A stretch of DNA of 64,000 nt from Winogradskyella schleiferi (GCF_013394655.1 NZ_CP053351.1:3378501-3442500), one strand, 5' to 3'. Shown: positions 44,224 through 54,567, counted from the first letter of the stretch. Numbers and translations: made by a program. The notes: generated by a model from the sequence alone, not told the origin.

Positions 44224-44919
44224 TTAGATTGGTTCGTTTAAGTGATCTAAAAATTCAATGGAATTCGCTTCCATTTGGTAAACGACTTTGTTAGTACGTC
44301 CGACAACATGGTTATAAGCCACATAAGCGATAATACCAACAATAAGTCCACCGACAGTTGTAGTCATGGCTGTATATAATCCACTTGCAAGCACATCCAT
44401 CTGAATCGTTCCACCTGCATTTGCCAATTCGAAAATAGAAATAATCATCCCAACTACAGTTCCTAAGAAACCGATCATTGGTGCGACTCCAGAAATGGTC
44501 GCTAAAACGCTAACGTTTTTTTCAAGATTATAAATTTCCAATCGACCAGCATTTTCAATGGCTGTATTGATATCTTCTAGCGGTTTCCCTATTCTGGTAA
44601 TGCCTTTGGCAATTAATCTTGACACAGGTGAGTTTTGCTGAGCACATAACATTTGAGCCGAATCTATTTTACCGTTACTCACATGATCCTTTATTTGATT
44701 CATAAAATTTGAATCGACCTTAGATGCCGCTTTTATGGCAAAAATACGCTCAAAATAAATGTAAATGGCTAAAATTAAGAGTAGGAATAAAATGAGAATA
44801 ATCACAATTCCTGACGTTCCTCCACTTGTAATCAATTCAATTATAGACAAGGTTTTTTCAACCGATTCCCCATCGGTTAAAACGTCTACTTCATCTTGAA
44901 TAGTACTTAATGCTATCAT
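44224..44919 (-). CDS. exbB: ExbB/TolQ/MotA-family proton channel protein
   Basis: A 231-residue protein with three helices: VIILILFLLLILAIYIYFE near residue 40, the ISGVAPMIGFLGTVVGMI hallmark, and MTTTVGGLIVGIIAYVAYN. It forms the proton-driven motor with ExbD. First gene of the exbB-exbD-tonB-folC group; 270 bp of AT-rich sequence upstream without a clear promoter. Confidence 0.93.
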   Translation of the reverse strand: MIALSTIQDEVDVLTDGESVEKTLSIIELITSGGTSGIVIILILFLLLILAIYIYFERIFAIKAASKVDSNFMNQIKDHVSNGKIDSAQMLCAQQNSPVSRLIAKGITRIGKPLEDINTAIENAGRLEIYNLEKNVSVLATISGVAPMIGFLGTVVGMIISIFELANAGGTIQMDVLASGLYTAMTTTVGGLIVGIIAYVAYNHVVGRTNKVVYQMEANSIEFLDHLNEPI

Positions 44920-45192
44920 ACTAAAATATTTAATTTTTAAGTTGCTGTTGTTATAACGTTAAGTTTTTGGCTTAAGTATATATGTTATTTCAATTTATTT
45001 TACTCCGATAAAAGACATAAGACCGCTTCGCTGTTAGACATTAGAACCAAGACTTGATTCTAACTAAGTGACAAGCACCTTTGTTTTAATTCAAAATTTT
45101 TCTTTTTTTATTTTTAAAAAACTTTTAAAACCAAATACTTAACTAAGGTTTCAGAAATTAAAACACTTTTAATCGAACACTTAATTCCTATT

Positions 45193-46584
45193 TCAAAAAA
45201 TGGATCTTGTTACCATAAAGGCAGCTGCACCAGCTAAAAAACCAACTAATGCCAACCAAGATATTTTCTTTAAGTACCAAAAGAAATCAATTTTTTCCAT
45301 GCCCATAGCTACAACACCTGCAGCAGAACCAATGATTAACATGCTTCCTCCTGTTCCTGCGGAATAAGCAATGAAATGCCAAAGCTCATTATCCATAGGT
45401 TCTGAGAACATTCCCAAACTTGCTGCGACCAAAGGTACATTATCAATAACAGCCGATCCAACACCTAGTAATAATACCACTAAATCCGATACACCTTCAT
45501 GATGAAACTCTGTCCCTAACATTGGCATGGTTTCTTGCAGTGATCCTGCAAATCCGAATAAAATCCCTAAAGATTCCAAAGCAGCTACAGCCATTAATAT
45601 TCCCAAGAAAAACAAGATACTTGGCAATTCGATTTTAGATAAAGAATGGTGTACAGGACTATGGCTAGCATGAGCTGCGTGCTCTTCTGAAACGACTTCT
45701 GAAATTGCAAATTTTGAATTACTGTAAATTTCGGCAAATATCGCCACAACGCCTAACGAAAGCATCATCCCAACATATGGAGGCAAATGTGTAATTACTT
45801 TAAATATGGGAACAAAAATAATAGCTCCAAGTCCTAAAAACAGCATAGTAGAACTAAATTTATTCTTGGGTTTACCGTCGGATTCTTGCAATTCTAAAGT
45901 TCCTTTAAAAGGTTTTAAAAGTGAAGCAATAAATGTTGGCACCACCATACATAACAATGATGGAATAAATAAGTAAACAAATAATTTACCCGTGGAGACT
46001 TTGTCGCCAATCCATAACATAGTCGTAGTCACATCACCAATCGGAGACCAAGCACCACCAGCGTTCGCCGCAATAATAATTAAACCTGCATACCAGATTC
46101 TTACATCTCTTTCTTTTACTATTTTTTGAAGGATTGAGATTAAAACAATGGTTGCAGTTAAGTTATCTATAATTGCAGATAGAATAAATGCTAGAATTGC
46201 AAACATCCATAGCAATTTCCTTCTACTGTTAAAATTTACAGCGTTTTTAATGGTAGAAAAGCCATCAAAATAATCAATTATTTCCACAATGGTCATGGCA
46301 CCTAATAAGAATACCAGAATTTCCGCTGTTTTACCCAAATGGTGAAGTAAGGTTTCTTCCATAAGGTGCATTTTTTCTTCATGCCCAAGCAGCCCAAAAT
46401 TTTCCATCAGGTTATGATTTCCAGAATCGAACCATTGGGTAAAACCATCAATTCCTAATGAAATTAATGCCCAACTTATGGCCATCATTACCAATGCTGG
46501 AATTAGTTTATCGATTTTAATATTATGCTCTAAAGTTATAGCCAAATAGCCAAAAACGAATACAAGAATTATTACTGTTTCCAT
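45193..46584 (-). CDS. nhaD: NhaD-type sodium:proton antiporter
   Basis: A 463-residue polytopic membrane protein of the ion transporter/arsenical pump superfamily. Signatures: FLLGAMTIVEIIDYFDGF, NLTATIVLIS, AANAGGAWSPIGDVTTTMLW, VIDNVPLVAASLGMF and GTGGSMLIIGSAAG. NhaD exports sodium against protons, typical of salt-dependent marine bacteria. Its start is 6 bp after the dehydrogenase stop. Confidence 0.93.
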   Translation of the reverse strand: METVIILVFVFGYLAITLEHNIKIDKLIPALVMMAISWALISLGIDGFTQWFDSGNHNLMENFGLLGHEEKMHLMEETLLHHLGKTAEILVFLLGAMTIVEIIDYFDGFSTIKNAVNFNSRRKLLWMFAILAFILSAIIDNLTATIVLISILQKIVKERDVRIWYAGLIIIAANAGGAWSPIGDVTTTMLWIGDKVSTGKLFVYLFIPSLLCMVVPTFIASLLKPFKGTLELQESDGKPKNKFSSTMLFLGLGAIIFVPIFKVITHLPPYVGMMLSLGVVAIFAEIYSNSKFAISEVVSEEHAAHASHSPVHHSLSKIELPSILFFLGILMAVAALESLGILFGFAGSLQETMPMLGTEFHHEGVSDLVVLLLGVGSAVIDNVPLVAASLGMFSEPMDNELWHFIAYSAGTGGSMLIIGSAAGVVAMGMEKIDFFWYLKKISWLALVGFLAGAAAFMVTRSIF

Positions 46585-46590
46585 GGTAAA

Positions 46591-47820
46591 TTAAATTAGT
46601 TGTCTTAAGGCAATTTCAAAAGCGGTTTCGCTAATGCCTATTTTTGTTGGATTATTATTATGTACTTCTTTTAATGCTTTTCTGATAACTTTGGAGGTAT
46701 CTTTAAATATAGCTTCGTCCGTCATCAATACTTTACGCTCCATAAAATATGCAAAAACTCTTGCCATACCACAGTTTGAAATAAAGTCTGGTATTAAGCT
46801 CACTTTCTGGTCTGTATACTCCATGATAGAACCAAAGAAAATTTCCTTATCTGCAAAAGGAACATTTGCACCACAGGTAATTACCTCCAAGCCTGTGGAT
46901 ATCATTTTATCTATTTGATCCTGGGTCACCAATCGTGATGCTGCGCAAGGTGCAAATACTTCGGTTTGTAAAGACCATATTTTTTGATTGATGTCTTCAA
47001 ACGGGATTAAATTTTTCGCCACTAAAGTATTTCCGTTTTTATGAAGGTATAAATCCGTTATTTCTTCAAAAGAAAATCCATCCTTATTTATTAGCCCTCC
47101 AGCTTTATCAATAATACCAACAATATTAGCTCCCATTTGAGCAAAATAAAAAGCAGCTGCCGCACCTACATTTCCAAAACCTTGAACAACTACGCGTTTT
47201 CCTTTTACGGAACTCCCATTAATATCGTAAAAGTGTTTTGCTGCGGTTGCGACTCCAAATCCTGTAATCATATCTGCAACGGTATATTTTCTACTCACAT
47301 CTGGAGAATAGTCTGGATTTTCAATGACCTTAATAACGCCCTGTCTTAATTGACCAATTCTATTGATTTTATCGGCTATAGTAGGTTTAAAATGGCCTTC
47401 GAAAACACCTTCTTGAGGATGCCAAACACCACTTTCCTCTGTGATTGGAATCACCTCATGAATTTCATCAACGTTTAAGTCACCTCCTGTTCCATAATAA
47501 CTTTTCAACAAAGGAGAAACTGCTGCATACCAACGTTCTAAAACGCCTTTTTTTCGAGAATCTTGCGGATCAAAGTTGATTCCAGATTTTGCACCACCAA
47601 TAGCTGGACCAGAAACTGTAAATTTCACTTCCATGGTTTTGGCAAGTGATAAAACTTCATTTTGATCTAACCCTTTGCGCATTCGTGTGCCACCTCCTGC
47701 GGCTCCACCTCGTAATGAATTAATTACTGTCCAACCCTCTGCATCAGTTTCTGGGTCGTTCCAATGAAATACGATTTCTGGAGATTTGTTTTCGTATTTC
47801 TGAAGTAAATCTTTTATCAA
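46591..47820 (-). CDS. Glu/Leu/Phe/Val-type amino acid dehydrogenase
   Basis: A 409-residue NAD(P)-dependent oxidative deaminase. Active-site segment GGAKSGINFDPQ, GTGGDLNVDEI, Rossmann motif VQGFGNVGAAAAFYF, and FAPCAAS. Substrate (glutamate, leucine or other) is not decided by these motifs. Next to nhaD and anmK on the same strand. Confidence 0.9.
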   Translation of the reverse strand: MIKDLLQKYENKSPEIVFHWNDPETDAEGWTVINSLRGGAAGGGTRMRKGLDQNEVLSLAKTMEVKFTVSGPAIGGAKSGINFDPQDSRKKGVLERWYAAVSPLLKSYYGTGGDLNVDEIHEVIPITEESGVWHPQEGVFEGHFKPTIADKINRIGQLRQGVIKVIENPDYSPDVSRKYTVADMITGFGVATAAKHFYDINGSSVKGKRVVVQGFGNVGAAAAFYFAQMGANIVGIIDKAGGLINKDGFSFEEITDLYLHKNGNTLVAKNLIPFEDINQKIWSLQTEVFAPCAASRLVTQDQIDKMISTGLEVITCGANVPFADKEIFFGSIMEYTDQKVSLIPDFISNCGMARVFAYFMERKVLMTDEAIFKDTSKVIRKALKEVHNNNPTKIGISETAFEIALRQLI

Positions 47821-47879
47821 TTCTTGTTGGTTTAAATTCTCGTAACAAATATAAAAAACTCTAAAGCCTAAAAAGTGAA

Positions 47880-48953
47880 TTAATAATTAATTTTCGGAAT
47901 TAATATTTTTCCAGAAGAATGATTTCGTTCTGCACCTGTTACGCTCTTTAAACAATTAATCTCATTTCTTGCTTTTAATACTCCCAAAAGTCCAAAAATT
48001 AAGGCTTCTTTAAATTCAACGATTTCATTATCAGGAATAATTACCTCAGAATTTGAAAAATGTTGAATGCGTTGCATTAAAAACTCATTAAAAACTCCAC
48101 CACCTGTGACCAAAACTTTTGAATTCTCTTGCGATAATATTTCTGAAATTTGAATAGCAATATGTTCAAGATACGTTCTTAATACCTCTTTAATTTGAAG
48201 TTTATAGGAATCAATTAATGGGAATATATTCAGTTCTACCCACTCCAATCCTAAAGATTTTGGGGGTTGGTCTTTATAAAATTGCAGTTTGTTAAGTTGA
48301 TCTAGTAAGTCGTGATTTACTTTTCCTGTTGAAGCCAGCTGACCTTTATTGTCATATTCCAAGTTTATTTTTGACACATAATGATTCAAGACAATATTAA
48401 CCGGACAAATATCGAAAGCGATTCTTTCATCGTTCGACTCGAAAGAAATATTAGCAAAGCCGCCAAGATTGAGACAGTAATCATAGTTACTAAATAATAA
48501 CCGGTCACCAATGGGTACCAAAGGTGCTCCTTGCCCACCAAAATTCACATCTTGAACTCTAAAATCACAGATAACTTTATGCTTTAATTTGTCCGATAAA
48601 ATTTGTTGATTCCCGATTTGATAAGTTAAACCGTTTTCTGGTTGGTGCAATGCTGTGTGACCATGGGAAGCAATGAAATCAATTATTTTGATTGTGTTTT
48701 TATTTATAAAATCTAAAATTACGGTTGCCAAATATTCAGAATATTCCAAATCAACTTGTTTTAATTGATGCATTGGCATCTTTACCAATTGACTTAAAAT
48801 CGATTGCCATTGCTTTGGATATTTTACGGTCTCAGCTTTATGAATTTTGAATTCCCATTGGCTGTCATAAGAAAAACTAACGTAAATGATATCTATGCCG
48901 TCCAACGATGTGCCAGACATTAAAGCAAGAATATTGTATTCAGGTTTTATCAT
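47880..48953 (-). CDS. anmK: Anhydro-N-acetylmuramic acid kinase
   Basis: A 357-residue sugar kinase recycling cell-wall anhydro-MurNAc to MurNAc-6-phosphate. The ATP motif ALMSGTSLDGIDI is at the start, with CDFRVQDVNFGGQGAPLVP and VTGGGVFNEFLM later. The start at 48953 (MIKPEYNILALMSG) is preferred to an upstream in-frame Met at 48989 that overlaps the divergent promoter region. Divergent from the acyl-CoA dehydrogenase gene. Confidence 0.93.
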   Translation of the reverse strand: MIKPEYNILALMSGTSLDGIDIIYVSFSYDSQWEFKIHKAETVKYPKQWQSILSQLVKMPMHQLKQVDLEYSEYLATVILDFINKNTIKIIDFIASHGHTALHQPENGLTYQIGNQQILSDKLKHKVICDFRVQDVNFGGQGAPLVPIGDRLLFSNYDYCLNLGGFANISFESNDERIAFDICPVNIVLNHYVSKINLEYDNKGQLASTGKVNHDLLDQLNKLQFYKDQPPKSLGLEWVELNIFPLIDSYKLQIKEVLRTYLEHIAIQISEILSQENSKVLVTGGGVFNEFLMQRIQHFSNSEVIIPDNEIVEFKEALIFGLLGVLKARNEINCLKSVTGAERNHSSGKILIPKINY

Positions 48954-48976
48954 ATTAGTAAAAATAATATTACTTA

Positions 48977-49007
48977 TTGAAAATACCACAAGAAACAGTT
49001 ATCTTTG
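48977..49007 (+). promoter_or_regulatory. Promoter of the acyl-CoA dehydrogenase gene (TTG-20-TATCTTTG)
   Basis: TTG at 48977-48979, 20-base spacer, then TATCTTTG at 49000-49007, a full match to the -7 box, 36 bases before the start codon. One of the best promoters in the window. Confidence 0.65.
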
Positions 49008-49043
49008 CATGAAATTTTTAAGAAATCAACAATATTATAGTAT

Positions 49044-50186
49044 ATGGACTTTAGTTTAACAGAAGAACATTTAATGATTCGTGATGCCGCGCGAGATTTT
49101 GCACAAAATGAATTACTTCCAGGTGTTATAGAACGTGATAATTCACAAACTTTCCCTGATGAATTAGTACGCAAGATGGGCGAATTAGGATTTATGGGTA
49201 TCATGGTAGACCCAAAATATGGAGGAAGCGGTATGGATGCTATTTCATATGTGTTAATTATGGAAGAGCTATCGAAAATTGATGCTTCTGCTTCTGTCAT
49301 GGTGTCTGTAAACAATTCCTTAGTTTGTTATGGTCTTGAAGCTTATGGAAATGACGAGCAAAAAGAAAAATATTTAACCAAACTAGCTACAGGTGAATGT
49401 ATTGGTGCCTTTTGTTTAAGTGAGCCAGAAGCTGGTAGCGATGCTACTTCCCAAAGAACGACTGCCATTGACAAAGGCGATCATTATATTTTGAATGGTA
49501 CAAAAAACTGGATTACCAATGGTGGACGTGCAGAAGTTTATTTGGTTATTGCCCAAACCGATAAACATAAAGGGTCTCATGGTATCAATGCCTTTATACT
49601 CGAAAAAGGAATGCCAGGTTTTGATATTGGACCTAAAGAAGATAAACTCGGCATTAGAGGAAGCGATACGCACACGCTTCAATTTAACGATGTAAAAGTG
49701 CCAAAAGCAAATAGAATTGGTGAAGATGGCTTTGGGTTTAGATTTGCCATGAAAACACTTTCTGGCGGACGGATTGGTATTGCTGCTCAAGCCCTAGGAA
49801 TTGCCTCAGGTGCTTATGAACTGTCATTAAAATATTCTAAAGAACGAAAGGCATTTGGTACCGAGATTTGTAATCATCAAGCGATTGCCTTCAAATTAGC
49901 TGATATGCATACTGATATTGAAGCTGCTAGAATGTTAGTTATGAAAGCGGCTTGGGACAAAGATCAAGATAATAATTACGATATGTCTAGTGCCATGGCA
50001 AAACTATATGCAAGTAAAGTGGCTATGGAACATACTGTTGAAGCCGTACAGATCCATGGTGGCAATGGTTTTGTGAAAGAATACCACGTAGAACGTTTAA
50101 TGCGTGATGCAAAAATTACCCAGATTTATGAAGGGACTTCAGAGATTCAGAAAATTGTAATTTCTAGAGGAGTGATAAAAGAATAA
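49044..50186 (+). CDS. Acyl-CoA dehydrogenase
   Basis: A 380-residue FAD enzyme of fatty-acid or branched-chain degradation. N-terminal helical domain (MDFSLTEEHLMIRDAARDFA), FAD/substrate loop AFCLSEPEAGSDA, catalytic region QIYEGTSEIQKIVISR with the typical C-terminus. The chain-length preference (short-chain/butyryl type by overall sequence) is inference. Own promoter and strong terminator. Confidence 0.95.
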   Translation: MDFSLTEEHLMIRDAARDFAQNELLPGVIERDNSQTFPDELVRKMGELGFMGIMVDPKYGGSGMDAISYVLIMEELSKIDASASVMVSVNNSLVCYGLEAYGNDEQKEKYLTKLATGECIGAFCLSEPEAGSDATSQRTTAIDKGDHYILNGTKNWITNGGRAEVYLVIAQTDKHKGSHGINAFILEKGMPGFDIGPKEDKLGIRGSDTHTLQFNDVKVPKANRIGEDGFGFRFAMKTLSGGRIGIAAQALGIASGAYELSLKYSKERKAFGTEICNHQAIAFKLADMHTDIEAARMLVMKAAWDKDQDNNYDMSSAMAKLYASKVAMEHTVEAVQIHGGNGFVKEYHVERLMRDAKITQIYEGTSEIQKIVISRGVIKE

Positions 50187-50209
50187 GACTAAGTCATTCA
50201 AGATTGTTA

Positions 50210-50242
50210 AAACCCATCAAAATAATTGATGGGTTTTTTTTA
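50210..50242 (+). terminator. Rho-independent terminator after the acyl-CoA dehydrogenase gene
   Basis: AAAACCCATCAA and TTGATGGGTTTT with a 5-base loop and T-run, about 24 bp after the stop. Confidence 0.9.
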
Positions 50243-50351
50243 TGAAATATCTCTATTTTCTGAGTTAAAACATCAAATTTTACTATATTTAGTAATAGCA
50301 TTTAATAAATCTCCCCTTTTAAATAGAGTTTAAGAAACTATAAATTAGTTT

Positions 50352-53300
50352 ATGGCTTCAGCACGTTACAACATATTAAGCTACTTACTTTTTATTTGTT
50401 TATCGATGTCTTCTCAGTTTTTTATAAAAGCACAAGAATCGGTAAACCAAAAGCCATTTGCATTTAATTCTCTTTCCATAAACGACGGTTTATCCCAAAA
50501 TAGCGTTATTAGTATTGCTCAAGATAGTATTGGTTATTTATGGCTTGCTACTCAAGATGGTTTGAATAAATATAACGGTAGAAGTTTTGAGCATTACGAC
50601 AAACAATTTGAAGATATCACCAGACCAACGTTTAGCAGACTTGGTAAGATTTATAATGATAAACAAAACCGGTTGTGGATTATTACCAATTCTGGAAAAT
50701 TAGAGCTTTACAATTCAATAAAGGATGACTTTAAACCTATTACAACCTTAAAAAATATTAGTTCCATATTTCAAGATAAGAATTTAAACACCTATGTAGG
50801 CACTTATGGTGAAGGATTATTCAAAATTGATGCTATCACCAAAGACACGCTTCAAATTCTAAATGAAAAAGACAAGCAAAGAACTATTTATGATTTTACT
50901 GAAATTAATAACGCTTTAATTGTTGCCGCATCAGGTTCGGTCTATGAGTTTAAGGCTAATAATTCCTATAAAGAAATCATTATAGATACTCATAATAATG
51001 CTAACTTCAGCACACTTGAAACAGATAAAAACGGAAACCTATGGATAGGCACTTTTGGTCAAGGTTTATATTATAAAGACCACAAATCAACTTCATTTAT
51101 AAAATATCAGCACCCTAAACTTCCGCACGACTTAAATATAGAAGACCTCCTTATCGATAAAGAAAATAGATTATGGATTGCTACTTATGGCAATGGTGCA
51201 TACATATTAGACACACAAAATAACAATCTCACAAATTTTACGGCTAATAAGGACAACCCGTTTGCCATTCAATATAATGACATATTATGTTTATATGAGG
51301 ATGTTACTAATATCATTTGGTTGGGTACCGACGGAGCAGGAGCCAATTATTATGACGCACATCTTATAAAGTTTAATGTGTTGACCAATAATCAAGTTCC
51401 TAAAACGGTAAATGTCGATGTTGTACGAAGTATTAGTACTGATAAAGATGATAATATATGGATTGGCACTTCTGGTAAAGGTCTGACCTACATTAACTTT
51501 GAAACAAAAGAACATAAAACCTTCACAACAAATAATTCGCCTTTAGCTAGTGATAGAATTATTAGCCTGCTTAATAATGACAATAAACTATGGATTGGAC
51601 ATCAAGGATTTGGTCTAAATATTAGAGATGACAATGGAAACTACACCTCATTTCCCCATATAGCCAACCACACCATTTGGCGAATCGTTAAAAAAAACAA
51701 CGAACAAAGTTGGCTTTGCACTGAGCGCAATGGCATTATATTATTTGACATAAACAAAGGCATTTTAAAACAATTCAATACCAGTAATTCTTTATTAACT
51801 ACCAACGATATTAAGACTGTAACCTATGGAGAAAATAATGAGTTGTGGATTGGAAGTGAAGATAATGGTCTGTACAAGTTGAATTCAAAAATAGATAGCA
51901 TAATCAATATTAAAACCATAAACAGTAAGATAAAATCATTGTATTACGACAATGCTATTCTTTGGATAGGCACCAATGGTAAAGGGTTAAAAAAATACAA
52001 TACAAAAACCGATTCATTAAAAACTTATACCAAAGCAGAGGGTTTACCCAACAATGTAATTTATGGCATTTTACCAGATAATAATGGAAATCTATGGCTA
52101 AGTACAAATTATGGGATAAGTAAATTCACTAACCAAGATGAAAACAAATTTGAAAATTATAGTAATTACGATGGCTTACAAGCGTTGGAATTTAATACAG
52201 GAGCCTATTACCGAGACAACAATGGGAACTTATATTTTGGTGGACTAGAAGGACTTAATTGGTTTCATCCCAATCAATTGACATTTAATACCATAAAGCC
52301 TAAAACAATTATCACAAATTTTGAAGTATTTACTGAAGAACAACCGTTAAAACAAAACGTTGCCTATAAATTCAATGAAAACACCATAACCTTTACATTT
52401 TCCAGCTTACATTTTTCGCAACCAGAGCGTAACTTATATAAATACCAGTTGGTAAATTACGACGACCATTGGATTAATGCCGAAAACAATAACACAGCCC
52501 ATTATACCAATCTTCCACCAAACGACTATACCTTTAAAGTGATTTCTAGTAATTACGATGGTGTATGGAACCTTACACCTGCAACTTACGCCTTTACTAT
52601 AAAACAACCTTGGTATGCGACCACTCTGGCAAGAATTATATATTTAATTCTTGGGTTATTATCTGCATTAGCTCTTTATTGGTATTTAAAATGGCGTTGG
52701 CAAATGAAACTCCAACTTCAATTTGAACACGAAGAAACCGAACGTCTTAAAAAGTTAGATCAATTCAAAACTAAATTATACACCAATATTTCGCATGAAT
52801 TTAGAACACCTCTAACATTAATCTCTGGCCCAGTAGATAATCAATTGTCTAAACCAGAACTTTCTAAAAGCGATAAAAAAGAGCTTCAATTGATAAAAAG
52901 AAATGCTGACAGGCTGGTAATGTTGGTAGATCAAATGTTAGACCTGTCGATGCTTGATTCTGGTGAAATAAAACTGAAGGTTTCCAAAGGTAATATGTCA
53001 GTACTTTTAAAACAGATTGTTAGTGCATTTCAGTATAAGGCGAATCAGAAAAATATTAAAATAAAAACTAACATTCAAGATATACAGCAGGTATGGTTTG
53101 ATAAGGATATTATTGAAAAAGTGACATCAAACTTATTATCTAATGCTGTAAAGTATGCACCGAATGAAAGCGACATCATTTTTGATGCCACTAAACAAGA
53201 CCAAGTATTGGTGTTATCTATTGTGAATACTAGCGATCGGGTTGGAAAAAAAGATTTGAGTATGTTATTTCAGCGGTTCTATCAAGATAATGAACTATCT

Positions 53301-54257
53301 GATGGTGTTGGTGTTGGTTTGGCTTTAGTTCGGGATTTAGTAACGTTGTCCAAAGGCTCCGTAATTGCCAATAATATTGATGATACCAAGATTCAGTTTA
53401 CAGTAACACTTCCAATTAATAAAGATGCCTTTAGTGATGAAGACATAGTTCAAAACACTATAAAAATTGAGAACGAAACAGAACAAAAGGACTTAGAAAC
53501 CGATGCTTCTGATAAAACAACCTTATTGATTATTGAGGATGAACTGGATATTCGTGCTTTTATCATTTCCAATTTCAAAAACGATTATAAAATAATTGAG
53601 GCTAGCAATGGTAAATCTGGCATAGAAAAAGCATACAAACATATGCCAGACCTAATTATTAGTGATATTATGATGCCAAAAAAAGATGGTATTGAATTGT
53701 GCAATACCCTAAAATATGACGAAATCACAAGTCATATACCGATCATTTTGTTAACCGCAAAAGTGGGTAATGAAAATGAAATTGCAGGACTTAAAACTGG
53801 AGCTGATGCTTATGTAACCAAACCTTTTAATAGTGAAAATTTAAAGTTAAGAGTTGAGAAACTCATTGAAAACAGAAAGCAACTACAAAAACACTTTAGT
53901 AAAGATTTTAACATCACACCAGAATTTGCAATCACCTCTACTGAAAATAATTTTCTGAATAATGTAAAAGAGGTTTTAGACAAACACCTCACAGAATCTG
54001 ATTTTACCAGTGAAAAATTTAGTGAACATTTACTGATCAGCAGAACACAACTCCATAGAAAACTGAAAGCTATTTTTGGCATGAGTACAACCGAACTTAT
54101 ACGTACGCAACGTTTAAAGCTTTCTACTGAATTATTAAAAAATTCAGACGCTACAGTTTCTGAAATTGCCTATCAAGTAGGCTTTAATTCTCCTTCCTAT
54201 TTTATAAAATGCTTTAAGGAAAGCTATAATACGACACCTAGCGAATTTCATTCGTAA
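50352..54257 (+). CDS. Hybrid sensor kinase with periplasmic propeller and AraC output (HTCS)
   Basis: A 1301-residue one-protein two-component system. Signal/anchor (LLFICLSMSSQFFIKAQ); two-component propeller repeats (LWLATQDGLNKYNG, NLWIGTFGQGLYYK and others) to about 675; Y_Y_Y-type domain to about 755; membrane helix near 765-785; HisKA with His815 in SHEFRTPL; HATPase (NLLSNAVKYAP, GVGVGLALVRDL); receiver with phospho-Asp1105 in ISDIMMP; AraC DNA-binding domain at the end (VSEIAYQVGFNSPSYFIKCFK). Such proteins usually sense a glycan fragment in the periplasm and switch on nearby genes. There is no SusC/SusD pair nearby. Immediately downstream is a palindrome/promoter block and a 44-codon gene. 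The kinase-to-AraC half is a close paralogue of the next regulator. Confidence 0.93.
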   Translation: MASARYNILSYLLFICLSMSSQFFIKAQESVNQKPFAFNSLSINDGLSQNSVISIAQDSIGYLWLATQDGLNKYNGRSFEHYDKQFEDITRPTFSRLGKIYNDKQNRLWIITNSGKLELYNSIKDDFKPITTLKNISSIFQDKNLNTYVGTYGEGLFKIDAITKDTLQILNEKDKQRTIYDFTEINNALIVAASGSVYEFKANNSYKEIIIDTHNNANFSTLETDKNGNLWIGTFGQGLYYKDHKSTSFIKYQHPKLPHDLNIEDLLIDKENRLWIATYGNGAYILDTQNNNLTNFTANKDNPFAIQYNDILCLYEDVTNIIWLGTDGAGANYYDAHLIKFNVLTNNQVPKTVNVDVVRSISTDKDDNIWIGTSGKGLTYINFETKEHKTFTTNNSPLASDRIISLLNNDNKLWIGHQGFGLNIRDDNGNYTSFPHIANHTIWRIVKKNNEQSWLCTERNGIILFDINKGILKQFNTSNSLLTTNDIKTVTYGENNELWIGSEDNGLYKLNSKIDSIINIKTINSKIKSLYYDNAILWIGTNGKGLKKYNTKTDSLKTYTKAEGLPNNVIYGILPDNNGNLWLSTNYGISKFTNQDENKFENYSNYDGLQALEFNTGAYYRDNNGNLYFGGLEGLNWFHPNQLTFNTIKPKTIITNFEVFTEEQPLKQNVAYKFNENTITFTFSSLHFSQPERNLYKYQLVNYDDHWINAENNNTAHYTNLPPNDYTFKVISSNYDGVWNLTPATYAFTIKQPWYATTLARIIYLILGLLSALALYWYLKWRWQMKLQLQFEHEETERLKKLDQFKTKLYTNISHEFRTPLTLISGPVDNQLSKPELSKSDKKELQLIKRNADRLVMLVDQMLDLSMLDSGEIKLKVSKGNMSVLLKQIVSAFQYKANQKNIKIKTNIQDIQQVWFDKDIIEKVTSNLLSNAVKYAPNESDIIFDATKQDQVLVLSIVNTSDRVGKKDLSMLFQRFYQDNELSDGVGVGLALVRDLVTLSKGSVIANNIDDTKIQFTVTLPINKDAFSDEDIVQNTIKIENETEQKDLETDASDKTTLLIIEDELDIRAFIISNFKNDYKIIEASNGKSGIEKAYKHMPDLIISDIMMPKKDGIELCNTLKYDEITSHIPIILLTAKVGNENEIAGLKTGADAYVTKPFNSENLKLRVEKLIENRKQLQKHFSKDFNITPEFAITSTENNFLNNVKEVLDKHLTESDFTSEKFSEHLLISRTQLHRKLKAIFGMSTTELIRTQRLKLSTELLKNSDATVSEIAYQVGFNSPSYFIKCFKESYNTTPSEFHS

Positions 54258-54306
54258 GTACTTCCAAAGTTTTAAAATACTGATTATCATTGATCAATAT
54301 AAATAA

Positions 54307-54372
54307 TGTAACACCTGTTACATGTTTTGAAACATAATTGATATGCAATTTAAAGTCATCCCTATAATTTTA
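54307..54372 (+). promoter_or_regulatory. Operator-promoter block A (TGTAACA-CC-TGTTACA, ACATAATTGA, TAATTTTA)
   Basis: A perfect 7+7 palindrome at 54307-54322, then ACATAATTGA at 54332-54341, and 24 bases after its TTG a -7-like TAATTTTA (54365-54372), some 33 bp before the 44-codon gene. The same elements in the same order, with the identical 24-base gap, precede the second microprotein gene. Candidate binding site of the neighbouring AraC-type regulator. Confidence 0.5.
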
Positions 54373-54404
54373 CTGACACATAAAACAACAGGTAGAATTT
54401 TGAG

Positions 54405-54539
54405 ATGGAAAATCCCCTTAAAGACAAATCAAAAGACGATAAAATATATCTCAGTATAGACCACTTAAAAAAAGGAACCTATCAACTTGAAATTCTACTA
54501 AACAATAAAGTTATCAAATCTATCAAGATCACTAAATAA
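54405..54539 (+). CDS. 44-residue microprotein A, after the first hybrid regulator
   Basis: Begins MENPLKDKSKDD, then IYLSIDHLKKGTYQLEI, and ends VIKSIKITK. No signal peptide, no membrane helix, lysine-rich. It is too short for routine gene calling, but has a clear homologue at 57052-57198 in the same relative position after the second hybrid regulator (shared DHLK-G-Y, I-I, V-KSIKI-K). The pattern of alternating hydrophobic residues predicts three beta strands and resembles the last part of a T9SS type A sorting domain (L-G-Y-x-I/K-I ... KI-K). The function is unknown. A terminator follows at 54568-54623. Confidence 0.7.
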   Translation: MENPLKDKSKDDKIYLSIDHLKKGTYQLEILLNNKVIKSIKITK

Positions 54540-54567
54540 TATTAAAGACGCTATTAATCAGTTGTGA

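Noticed and set aside
44920..45192. Gap between exbB and nhaD examined for a small gene or RNA
   Set aside because: Only short frames and a GTTATAAC palindrome; no terminator, promoter or coding pattern strong enough to report.
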